A stretch of 14,317 bases of DNA, from the NCBI GenBank assembly GCA_046543175.1, contig JBKGZY010000054.1:1-14317 (forward strand). The letters run 5' to 3'. The notes below the pieces were generated by a model that was given only the letters and a program-made list of their open reading frames with translations, did not search any database and was not told the origin of the DNA. Both the position numbers and the translations under genes were made by a program. The stretch is from Dichotomicrobium sp046543175. GTDB taxonomy: Bacteria; Pseudomonadota; Alphaproteobacteria; Rhizobiales; Rhodomicrobiaceae. This document shows positions 1 to 7,119 of this stretch, in pieces (position 1 is the stretch's first letter; each line of letters starts with the position of its first letter).

Positions 1-20
1 CCAGCAGGTGGAAACGCGCC

Positions 21-968
21 TTAGACGCTGGCCGCGCCGTAGTAGATGGTGACGACGTGCTCAGCCTCGGCGAAGAACAGCCAGCGTTCCGCCGCCACGC
101 CCAGAGCCGTTGAGATCAGGGCCAGCAATGTCAGCATCACGGCGGCAACAGGCGGCGCAACCGTCCCGAGGGCGACGAGCACCGCCGGGACCGCGAAGGC
201 GCAGACGAGCACGAGCTTGCGAAGTCGCCCGGCGTGCTTGCGCGCAACCTGGTAGCCCATCTCGCGCTGGACATAATTCGCCTGGGTGTGCGGCGCTTCG
301 AGCTGGCGGACCTTGCCGATATGACCCAGGCCGGTCGCCTGCTCGGCGGTATACCCGCGTCGGGCGTCGGCGATGCTGCCCCAGTAGGCCAGCTTGAGCA
401 GCAGGGCGAGCGCCAGCGCGGCGACGGCCATCCACCCCATCCAGGCCGCATACAGGCCGAAGATCTGCGCGCAGGCGACAAGCAGTATCGCGCCGGTGGC
501 AAGCGCCAGCGCCATGTAGACCGGCGGGACCCAGGGGTTGCTCCAGCGCGGGATGGTCCGCAGCGAGGCATAGATCATCGCGGTACAGTAAACCGTGATC
601 GCGGAACAGATCGCGGTCAGCACGCCGGCGATGGCCCACAGGCCGCCATTCTGCTCGAAGAACACCCAGCCGATCCCGTAGATGCCCGCCGGAACATATG
701 TCACGACCGACGCCACGCCTTCGCGCGACAACCATGATGTGCGCCACTGCGAAAAGGCGCGCCAGGCCCGCTCGGGATGGCCGAGATGGAAGGTGGAGGC
801 GAGCAGCCCGACGGTGACGAGGCCAAGCGCGACGGCGAAGCCCGCGAAGCCGAACCAGCGATCCGCGGGCAGCAGCCCCGCCGCGCCGAGCGCGCCCAGA
901 AGCGCCAGCAGCCCGTAACCCGCGCCGGACATGGTGGTGAAGACGATGACGGAATACGCCGGATGCAT
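21..968 (-). CDS. soeC: SoeC: DmsC/NrfD-type membrane anchor subunit of sulfite-oxidizing enzyme
   Basis: This is the quinone-reducing membrane anchor of a molybdoenzyme; it passes electrons from the iron-sulfur subunit into the quinone pool at the cytoplasmic membrane. The 315-residue protein is almost entirely hydrophobic helices, about eight by eye. It carries the DmsC-family hallmark HLGHPERAWRAFSQW at about residues 61-75, followed by SWLSREG. I start it at the ATG whose protein begins MHPAYSVIVF; the frame stays open upstream, but only as an antisense-like shadow inside soeB. A purine-rich GGCGGGGAT lies just upstream. It follows soeB by 11 bp as the last gene of soeABC. Assignment to Soe rather than Dms, Psr or Phs rests on the partner catalytic subunit lacking an export signal. 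Confidence 0.88.
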   Translation of the reverse strand: MHPAYSVIVFTTMSGAGYGLLALLGALGAAGLLPADRWFGFAGFAVALGLVTVGLLASTFHLGHPERAWRAFSQWRTSWLSREGVASVVTYVPAGIYGIGWVFFEQNGGLWAIAGVLTAICSAITVYCTAMIYASLRTIPRWSNPWVPPVYMALALATGAILLVACAQIFGLYAAWMGWMAVAALALALLLKLAYWGSIADARRGYTAEQATGLGHIGKVRQLEAPHTQANYVQREMGYQVARKHAGRLRKLVLVCAFAVPAVLVALGTVAPPVAAVMLTLLALISTALGVAAERWLFFAEAEHVVTIYYGAASV

Positions 969-979
969 CTGATCCCCGC

Positions 980-1738
980 CTATCGTGACAGCACGCGGTC
1001 GGCCCAGGCGAACAACCTGTCGGCCGTCGAGGCGGACTGAGGCTCCTTGGCCATCTCGGCCAGCGAGACCGGACCGGCCTCGGGCGGGGCGTCCTTGCGC
1101 TCGCGCGGGGGGAGGTATTTGTTGACCGGCTTGTAGCCGAACTCCGGCAGCAGATCGAAGCCGCCACGCTCGGCCACGTTGCGCGAGACCTCGCTGTCCG
1201 GATCGCCGAGATCGCCGAAGGCGCGCGCCCCGGTCGGGCAGGCGCGGACGCAGGCCGGCACGCGGTCCTCTTCCTCCAGATTCTCGTTGTAGATGCGATC
1301 GACGCACAGCGTGCATTTCTTCATCACGCCGTCGTCATAGTCGTATTCGCGCGCGCCGTAAGGACAGGCCCAGGAGCATAGCTTGCAGCCGATGCAGGTG
1401 TCCGGGTTCACGAGCACGATGCCGTCTTCCGCGCGCTTGTAGGACGCGCCGGTGGGGCAGACGGTCACGCAGTCCGGCTCCTCGCAATGCAGGCAGGAGC
1501 GCGGGAAATGCACCGTCATGCTGTCGGCGCCGGTACCGGCTTCATAGGTGTGGATGCGGTTGAGCCATGCGCCATGCGGGTCGCTACCGTAAGGATCCTG
1601 ATCGGTGAGTGGGGCGGAATAGCCGGAGGTGTTCCACTCCTTGCAACTCGTCGCGCAGGCATGGCAGCCGACGCAGATATCAAGATCGATCACCAACCCG
1701 AGCTTCTTGCCGGTGGTTTGCCTGGGTAGCGACGTCAT
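980..1738 (-). CDS. soeB: SoeB: four-cluster [4Fe-4S] ferredoxin subunit of sulfite-oxidizing enzyme
   Basis: This is the electron-transfer subunit linking the molybdenum subunit to the membrane anchor, expected to sit on the cytoplasmic side. The 252 residues contain four cysteine groups of the DmsB/PsrB type: CVGCHACATSC starting at Cys22, then CLHCEEPDCVTVCP, CIGCKLCSWACP, and CTLC completed by CVRACP. No Tat or Sec signal is visible at the N-terminus, which goes straight from a short basic stretch into GLVIDLDICVGC. The start codon overlaps the soeA stop codon (ATGA), so the two are probably translationally coupled. The last 50 or so residues after the final cluster are rich in Pro, Glu and Ala and are probably the interface with the anchor subunit; that is inference. 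Confidence 0.9.
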   Translation of the reverse strand: MTSLPRQTTGKKLGLVIDLDICVGCHACATSCKEWNTSGYSAPLTDQDPYGSDPHGAWLNRIHTYEAGTGADSMTVHFPRSCLHCEEPDCVTVCPTGASYKRAEDGIVLVNPDTCIGCKLCSWACPYGAREYDYDDGVMKKCTLCVDRIYNENLEEEDRVPACVRACPTGARAFGDLGDPDSEVSRNVAERGGFDLLPEFGYKPVNKYLPPRERKDAPPEAGPVSLAEMAKEPQSASTADRLFAWADRVLSR

Positions 1739-4593
1739 GCGGTCCCCCTCGACTCTCTTGGGCGGAACTGTTCGCCGAAGTGGAGTTCTTCGGGCGCTTC
1801 GGGCAAGCCGCCGCGATACAGCGGCTCGAAGAACGGCTCGGTTTCGTGGGCTTCGGCCGGCGCCTTTTCGATGCGCACGCGCAGGTCGTACCAGGCGGCC
1901 TGTCCGGTGACGGGATCGGCGTTGGAATAGCGGTAGCCGCCCGCGCCCTCGGGCAGCAATTCGCCAATGAGGTGGTTGAGCAGGAAGCCGCGCGTCATTT
2001 CCGGCGCGTCGTCATCGAGGTTCCACGCCCCGCGGCGCTTGCCGATGGCGTTCCAGGTCCAGACCGTGTCCGGGTTCACCCCGTCCATCAGCCGCACTTG
2101 CGCCTTGACCCGCCCGAGATGGCCGATGATCCAGACCCAGTCATCGTCATTCACGCCGATCTTGCGGGCCTTCTCGTGATGAATGAACAGCCGGTTCTGC
2201 GCCTGGATCTGGCGCAGCCAGGCGTTCTGCCCGCCCCATGAGTGATACATGATCATCGGGCGCTGGGTGATGGCGTGCAGCGGGAACTCGTCTGCCGCGA
2301 TCATTTCGCCTTCGAATGGGGGATACCAGAAGGGCAGGGGATCGAAATACCGCTCGATGCGCGCGCGGTGATGCTCCGGCGGCACGGCTGGGCCATGGCC
2401 GCGCGCGGCGAGGCGGAACTTCTGCATCGGCTCGGAATAGAGCTGGAACACGATCGGCTCCGGCGCGCCCATGAACCCGACCGAGACGGCCCATTCCAGA
2501 TAGTCCTTGTTGGCGTGCTTGAAGTATTTCTGGCTGTCGGTGAGGTGATGGAGGTGGAAGCAGCCGTTCTCGATATAGCGTTCGAGCTGTTTCGGGTTCG
2601 GCTCGCCCCGCCCGAACTTGTCGCCGTTCTCGCCGCGCCAGCCCGCCAGCGGGCCGATGCCCGGCAGGCGCTCGTGATTGACGATATAGTCGGAATAGCC
2701 GCCGGGATACTTCGCAGCGCCCGTGTCATCCACAAATCCGGGCAGGCCGAGCCGCGCGCCGAGATCGAGCAGCACGTCCTGGAACGGGCGGACGTCGCGG
2801 TCCGGCTGCACCACCGGCTGGCGGATCGCGTCGGCGGGGCCGTCGGCCTCGGAGATCGGCCGGTCGAGAAGCGAGATGCAGTCCCACCGCTCCAGATAGG
2901 TGGTGTCCGGCAGGATCAGGTCCGCATAGGGCACCATCTCGGAATAGTAGGCGTCGGAATAGATGATGCGCGGGATCTTGTATTCGCCGTCGTCGCGCTT
3001 CGCGCTCAGATACTCCAGCACGGCCGGCACGTTCATCGACGAATTCCAGGCCATGTTGGCCATGTACATGAACAGCGTGTCGAGCGGATAGGGATCGCCC
3101 GTCGCCGAATTGGTGATGACCATGTGCATCAGCCCATGCGCGGCGATGGGCGCATCCCAGCTATATGCCTTGTCGATGCGCTGCGGCGTGCCGTCATCAT
3201 CGACCAGCAAATCTTCCGGCCCGGTCGGAAAGCCGAGCGGCGCTCCGCCCAGCGGCGTCTCCGGCCCCTTCACGCCCGCGGGCCTGATCGGCGGCGGCAC
3301 CGGCTTGGGGAACGGCGCCTTGTAGCGGAAGCCGCCGGGACAGTCGATGGAGCCGAGCAGGATTTGCAGCACGTGGATGATGCGGCAGCTATGAAAGCCG
3401 TTGGAGTGCGCCGAAATCCCGCGCATCGCGTGCATAGAGACGGGCCGGCCGATCATCTTCTCGTGGCGGCGTCCGGCCCAGTCCGTCCACGGGATGTCAA
3501 GCACGACCTCCTGCTCGAAAGCGGCATCGGCCAGTTCGGCGGCGATGCGGCGGATCGTTTCGGCAGGCACCTGCGTTTTCGCCGCGACCGTCTCGGGCGA
3601 ATACTGCTCGTCGAGGAAGCGCGCGGCGAGAAGCTGGAAGGATGGCACGGCCTTGCGCCCATCCGGCAGTTTGCGCTCGCCTGCGAGCGCCGGGGCGATC
3701 TCGGGCAGGTTGGCGTTCACGAGCGCGCCGGAATGGTGGTCGAACGCGAGCGGATTGCCCTCGGCGTCGCGCGCGAACAGCCCGTCATCCGGCGCGCCCG
3801 CGTCCTGGATGACCAGCCACGGCGCGTTGGTGTAGCGCACGAGGTAATCCGCGTCGAACTTGTCGGCTTTCATCAGTTCATGGATCAGCGCGGCGACGAA
3901 CAGCCCGTCGGTACCCGGCTTGATGCCCACCCATTCATCCGCGATGGCCGAATATCCCGTGCGCACCGGGTTGATCGAGACGAACTTGCCGCCGCGCTCC
4001 TTCAGGTTCCCAAGCGCGATCTTCAGCGGGTTGGAGGCGTGATCCTCGGCCACGCCGAACAGCATGAAATACTTTGTGTGCTCCCAGTCCGGCTCGCCGA
4101 ACTCCCAGAACGAGCCGCCGAAGGTGTAAAGCCCCGCCACGGCCATGTTCACCGAGCAGAAGCCGCCATGCGCGGCGAAGTTGGGCGTGCCGTATTGCTG
4201 GGCGAACCAGCCGGTCAGCGCCTGGCTCTGGTCGCGGCCGGTGAACAGGGCGAAACGCTCGGGGTTTTTCGCGCGGGCTTCGGCCATCCACTTGGTGGCC
4301 AATTCAAGCGCCTCGTCCCAGGAAATCTCGCGGAACGCGCCGGTGCCGCGCTCGCCGACGCGCAGCATGGGGGCGCGCAACCGCGCCGGCGAATAATGCT
4401 GCATGATCCCGGCGGAGCCCTTGCCGCACAGCACGCCCCGATTGACCGGATGGTCGCGGTTGCCCTCTATGTAGCGGACCGTCCCGTCCTGGAGATAGAC
4501 TTTGATGCCGCAGCGGCAGGCGCACATATAGCAGGTCGAGGTCTTGACCTCGTCGGCGACTTTCAGCGAGGTCGGAACGGCGGGCTCACCCAT
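1735..4593 (-). CDS. soeA: SoeA: molybdopterin catalytic subunit of cytoplasmic sulfite-oxidizing enzyme
   Basis: This is the catalytic subunit of a DMSO-reductase-family molybdoenzyme, predicted to oxidize sulfite to sulfate in the cytoplasm. The 952 residues start with a [4Fe-4S] motif, Cys21, Cys24, Cys28 and Cys56, within a Molybdop_Fe4S4 domain. The oxidoreductase domain follows, then a C-terminal dinucleotide-binding domain containing GHLGRVKAQVRLMDGVNPDT. Cys146 in GGFCSVNMAVAG sits where the family places the molybdenum ligand, so a Cys ligand is likely. There is no twin-arginine signal. That separates it from periplasmic PhsA, PsrA and TtrA relatives and fits SoeA as described in Allochromatium vinosum. 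Its stop overlaps the soeB start. The upstream region is shared with the divergent tusA-like gene and contains a perfect 7-bp dyad. Other cytoplasmic Psr-like activities cannot be excluded from sequence alone. Confidence 0.87.
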   Translation of the reverse strand: MGEPAVPTSLKVADEVKTSTCYMCACRCGIKVYLQDGTVRYIEGNRDHPVNRGVLCGKGSAGIMQHYSPARLRAPMLRVGERGTGAFREISWDEALELATKWMAEARAKNPERFALFTGRDQSQALTGWFAQQYGTPNFAAHGGFCSVNMAVAGLYTFGGSFWEFGEPDWEHTKYFMLFGVAEDHASNPLKIALGNLKERGGKFVSINPVRTGYSAIADEWVGIKPGTDGLFVAALIHELMKADKFDADYLVRYTNAPWLVIQDAGAPDDGLFARDAEGNPLAFDHHSGALVNANLPEIAPALAGERKLPDGRKAVPSFQLLAARFLDEQYSPETVAAKTQVPAETIRRIAAELADAAFEQEVVLDIPWTDWAGRRHEKMIGRPVSMHAMRGISAHSNGFHSCRIIHVLQILLGSIDCPGGFRYKAPFPKPVPPPIRPAGVKGPETPLGGAPLGFPTGPEDLLVDDDGTPQRIDKAYSWDAPIAAHGLMHMVITNSATGDPYPLDTLFMYMANMAWNSSMNVPAVLEYLSAKRDDGEYKIPRIIYSDAYYSEMVPYADLILPDTTYLERWDCISLLDRPISEADGPADAIRQPVVQPDRDVRPFQDVLLDLGARLGLPGFVDDTGAAKYPGGYSDYIVNHERLPGIGPLAGWRGENGDKFGRGEPNPKQLERYIENGCFHLHHLTDSQKYFKHANKDYLEWAVSVGFMGAPEPIVFQLYSEPMQKFRLAARGHGPAVPPEHHRARIERYFDPLPFWYPPFEGEMIAADEFPLHAITQRPMIMYHSWGGQNAWLRQIQAQNRLFIHHEKARKIGVNDDDWVWIIGHLGRVKAQVRLMDGVNPDTVWTWNAIGKRRGAWNLDDDAPEMTRGFLLNHLIGELLPEGAGGYRYSNADPVTGQAAWYDLRVRIEKAPAEAHETEPFFEPLYRGGLPEAPEELHFGEQFRPRESRGTA

Positions 4594-4675
4594 TGGCGAA
4601 GGTCTTTCCGTGGTCGGACGCGGTATCGCGGCGGGCTGGATATGCCGCGGTCAGGCGCGTGAGAAGAATGGGCTT

Positions 4676-4691
4676 ATGAAACTTGTTTCAT
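4676..4691. promoter_or_regulatory. Operator-like dyad between soeA and tusA
   Basis: ATGAAAC-TT-GTTTCAT is a perfect 7-bp inverted repeat around a 2-bp centre, in the 281-bp divergent region. It lies 83 bp before the soeA start and 184 bp before the tusA-like start. On the soeA strand a TTGAAA, a possible -35 element, abuts the dyad, but I see no convincing -10. A site of the same form, ATGAA-N6-TTCAT, occurs upstream of the TSUP gene ending at 5898. Binding by a dimeric repressor is inferred; the protein family is unknown. Confidence 0.5.
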
Positions 4692-4874
4692 TTTCAATGT
4701 GCCACATCTTCATCGGTTAAGGCAAACCCGTATGGCGGCGTTTCGGCACGCGGCGGCGGTTTGTCCGCGGCAGGTGCGAAACGGCATCGCCGCCACGTGG
4801 GTATGGTTCTCGCGGTGCGGCGGCGTAAGATGGGTGGTTGGCGGACCGCCGCGTGCAGCAAGACGGGAATGGAC

Positions 4875-5102
4875 ATGGCTGACATTCATCTCGACACGTC
4901 GGGGCTGAACTGCCCGCTGCCGATCCTCAAGGCGAAAAAGGCCATCAAGCAGGTCCCGGCCGGCGGCACGATGGAAGTGATCGCCACCGATCCGGGCGCG
5001 GTGGAGGATTTCGAGACGTTCTGCCGCGTTTCTGGACACGCGCTCGTCGAATCCAGCGAAAGCGAGGGCGTCTTCCGGTTCCTGATCCGGCATTCCGGCT
5101 GA
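4875..5102 (+). CDS. tusA: TusA-family sulfur carrier protein
   Basis: This is a small cytoplasmic sulfur-transfer protein that carries sulfane sulfur as a persulfide on a single cysteine. The 75-residue product shows the family signature GLNCPLPILKAKKAI, with Cys13 in the CPxP motif and the typical spacing to a following helix. It continues through VIATDPGAVEDFETFCRVSGH, matching the TusA/SirA fold over its full length. Start choice: GACGGGA lies six bases upstream of this ATG; another in-frame ATG six bases earlier would sit on top of that ribosome-binding site. It is transcribed divergently from soeABC. In sulfur oxidizers, TusA delivers sulfur to the rDsr or sHdr routes that produce sulfite, so its place beside a sulfite oxidase is meaningful. 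A housekeeping tRNA-thiolation role is the alternative. Confidence 0.87.
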   Translation: MADIHLDTSGLNCPLPILKAKKAIKQVPAGGTMEVIATDPGAVEDFETFCRVSGHALVESSESEGVFRFLIRHSG

Positions 5103-5109
5103 CATGACC

Positions 5110-5898
5110 TCAATTCTTCCGGAACGCCGCCGATGCGGCCAGGCCGGCGATGATGGCGATCAGCACCCCGGCCAGCCCGTAAATCAGCGAATGCTCATAG
5201 GCCAGGTTGAAGATGAACCGTTCGAGACCCTGCTTCTCGATCCTGAGATCGGTCTGATGGGTGTCGAGCAACTCGCCGTTCTGGAACAGGAAAATCTCGA
5301 CATCGAACACTCCCACTGGAACGTTCGCCGGCAACGAGACGGTCGCGCGGAACAGGCTGCGGCTGATGAATGCGACGGCGAAGGCGCGCTGCTGATACAG
5401 GTTCTGCTGTTCCTTGATCCGGATCAGAGCGTCGCGGAAAGCCTGCCGGCTGGCCGCATCGGTCTCGCCGCCACCGACCCGCGAGAACTCCAGGTTTTCA
5501 TAGCCGATGTTGTGCTCGGCAAGTATCTCTTCGGGCGCGATCTCGTTGAGCGGGCGCGTCGACAGGGTGGCGTAGTACTGCGGGACTTCGGTGAAGGTCT
5601 TTGCGGCCTGGTTGACCCAGACGCCGAACACACGGTCTTTTTCACGCACCACCGTCGGTTCGTTCGGCCCCCGGATGACGATCGCAATGTCGTAGAAGTT
5701 GTGCTCGGCCGAACGCTGCTGGCTGTTGTCGACAGCACCGAACACCACGACCTGGATGCCGGCGAAATCCGATTCGATGCCGATCTGACGCGAGGAGACG
5801 TCGGCCTCGATGCGCTCGCTGAAGCCGCCGGGCTGGGCGGCGGCGGAGGAAGCCGCGGCCAGCACGACAACAAGAAATGCAAGAATCATCCGCGCCAT
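5110..5898 (-). CDS. PF09608/TIGR02186 family membrane-anchored periplasmic protein
   Basis: The function is unknown. The 262-residue protein has an N-terminal signal peptide (MARMILAFLVVVLAAASSAAAQ), a soluble, probably periplasmic region of about 200 residues, and one C-terminal transmembrane helix near residues 232-256 ending in a short basic tail (RKN). This architecture and the FSERIEADVSSRQIGIESDFAG start are typical of the alphaproteobacterial putative transmembrane family Alph_Pro_TM. Its start codon shares one base with the stop of the upstream TSUP gene (TGATG), so translation is probably coupled. Together with the stoichiometric pairing seen here, this suggests an accessory subunit of that transporter, which is inference. 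The gene converges on the tusA-like gene with only 7 bp between stop codons, leaving no room for a dedicated terminator. Confidence 0.85.
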   Translation of the reverse strand: MARMILAFLVVVLAAASSAAAQPGGFSERIEADVSSRQIGIESDFAGIQVVVFGAVDNSQQRSAEHNFYDIAIVIRGPNEPTVVREKDRVFGVWVNQAAKTFTEVPQYYATLSTRPLNEIAPEEILAEHNIGYENLEFSRVGGGETDAASRQAFRDALIRIKEQQNLYQQRAFAVAFISRSLFRATVSLPANVPVGVFDVEIFLFQNGELLDTHQTDLRIEKQGLERFIFNLAYEHSLIYGLAGVLIAIIAGLAASAAFRKN

Positions 5899-6830
5899 CA
5901 GTGCAAGCCTCCGATGACAGGGCTCACCGAATAGAGTTCGTCCGGCTGGAGCACAAGGGAGAAGAGCAGGCGAACGGCCACACCCAGCACCAGCAGCGCC
6001 AGCAGTGCCCGGAGCTGGTCGCCGCGCAGCTTCTGCCCCGCGACGACGCCGAACTGCGCGCCGATCACGCCGCCGATCATCAGCAACAGGGCGAGAACGA
6101 CATCCACGGTCTGGTTGGTCGTGGCGTGCAGGATGGTGGCGAAAGCGGTGACGAAGATGATCTGGAACAGCGAGGTGCCGATGACGACATTCGTCGGCAT
6201 CCGCAGCAGGTAGATCATTGCCGGCACCATGATGAAGCCGCCGCCCACGCCCATGATCGAGGCGAGCAGGCCGACCAGCGTGCCCAGCAGGAAGGGCGGG
6301 ATCGCGCTGATATACAGCTTGGAGCGCTGGAAGCGCATCTTGAAGGGCAGGCCGTGAATCCAGCCATGCTGGCCAGGCCGGCGCCGCGCCGGGGGTCCTC
6401 CCCTGCGGGCCTTGGTCAGCGCCCTGATGCTCTCGATCAGCATGAGCACGCCGACCGCGCCCAGGAAGACGACGTACAAGAGCGCGATGATCAGCTCGAT
6501 ATGCCCGGTCTCGCGCAGGATCCTGACGAGCTGAACGCCGAACAGCGTGCCGACGCCCCCGCCGACGAGCAGCACCGTGCCCATCTTCAGATCGACATTG
6601 TTGCGCCGGTACTGCGCCAGTGCGCCGGATACCGAGGAGGCGACAATCTGGTTGGCCTCGGTTGCCACGGCCACCGCGGCGGGAACGCCGGAGAAGATCA
6701 GCAGGGGCGTCATCAGGAAGCCGCCGCCCACCCCGAACATGCCGGAGAGAAAGCCCACAGCCGCGCCCATCCCGATAATGGTCAGCATATTCACTGACAG
6801 TTCGGCGATCGGCAGATAAATCTGAAACAT
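5898..6830 (-). CDS. TSUP (TauE/SafE, PF01925) family permease, copy 1
   Basis: This is a predicted inner-membrane permease of the TSUP family, whose characterized members export sulfite, sulfoacetate or related sulfur compounds. The 310 residues have two homologous halves, each with a glycine-rich motif: GMFGVGGGFLMTPLLIFSG near residue 30 and SIMGVGGGFIMVPAMIYLL near 191. A basic cytoplasmic linker around residues 137-172 separates them. The start MFQIYLPIAELSVN matches the paralogue ending at 7120, which supports the chosen ATG although the ribosome-binding site is weak. It is followed directly by the PF09608 gene (TGATG). About 140 bp upstream lies an ATGAA-N6-TTCAT dyad also found before soeA, which links it to sulfur metabolism. 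The substrate cannot be read from the sequence; sulfite or sulfate is most plausible here. Confidence 0.88.
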   Translation of the reverse strand: MFQIYLPIAELSVNMLTIIGMGAAVGFLSGMFGVGGGFLMTPLLIFSGVPAAVAVATEANQIVASSVSGALAQYRRNNVDLKMGTVLLVGGGVGTLFGVQLVRILRETGHIELIIALLYVVFLGAVGVLMLIESIRALTKARRGGPPARRRPGQHGWIHGLPFKMRFQRSKLYISAIPPFLLGTLVGLLASIMGVGGGFIMVPAMIYLLRMPTNVVIGTSLFQIIFVTAFATILHATTNQTVDVVLALLLMIGGVIGAQFGVVAGQKLRGDQLRALLALLVLGVAVRLLFSLVLQPDELYSVSPVIGGLH

Positions 6831-6924
6831 GCTTGCTGCGGCGCTGTCGGCGCTTTCTTGATCTGAGGTGCGGCGCCGGAACTGGGACGCTTGCCGCCGG
6901 GCCGTTTTTCGCCGGCGCCTGTGT

Positions 6925-6939
6925 GCCTAGGTATTAGGC
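6925..6939. promoter_or_regulatory. Short dyad overlapping a possible -10 of the TSUP copy 1 promoter
   Basis: GCCTA-GGTAT-TAGGC is a 5-bp perfect inverted repeat about 95 bp before the TSUP copy 1 start. On the minus strand it overlaps TAATAC, a possible -10 element with TTCAGG 17 bp upstream as a poor -35. It could be the core promoter of the TSUP-PF09608 pair. Chance occurrence of a dyad this short is quite possible. Confidence 0.25.
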
Positions 6940-6967
6940 GTGTGATTTCGCAACGCAACCTGAAAAA

Positions 6968-6983
6968 ATGAAAAAATGTTCAT
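6968..6983. promoter_or_regulatory. Second ATGAA-N6-TTCAT operator-like dyad, upstream of TSUP copy 1
   Basis: ATGAAAAAATGTTCAT shares the arms and spacing of the dyad between soeA and tusA, and here the match extends one base on each side (AATGAA...TTCATT). It lies in the 289-bp gap between the two TSUP genes, 138 bp before the start of copy 1 and just upstream of the possible promoter at 6925-6955. It stands in the most AT-rich patch of this gap. I see no clear terminator for the upstream TSUP gene in the gap. Confidence 0.45.
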
Positions 6984-7119
6984 TGGCTGCTCTGCGTGGC
7001 GGCGCGGTGCCTGCCGGCACATCAGGCAGCGGTAATTTGCCCCGGCACATCCGCGGATGATCCGTCATGGCGAAACGCAATGCGTGGCCCAGCGGCTGGA
7101 ACGTCGCCGCCGCCCTCGA

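Noticed and set aside
966..1316. Upstream in-frame extension of soeC to a start inside soeB
   Set aside because: The extra residues are Arg/Gly-rich and unlike any DmsC N-terminus, and they lie in an alternate frame of the clearly real iron-sulfur subunit.
2242..4662. Very long open frame on the plus strand opposite soeA (806 codons)
   Set aside because: It is antisense to a well-supported molybdopterin gene. Its translation is rich in His, Arg and Asp without domain logic, which is typical of a shadow frame in GC-rich DNA.
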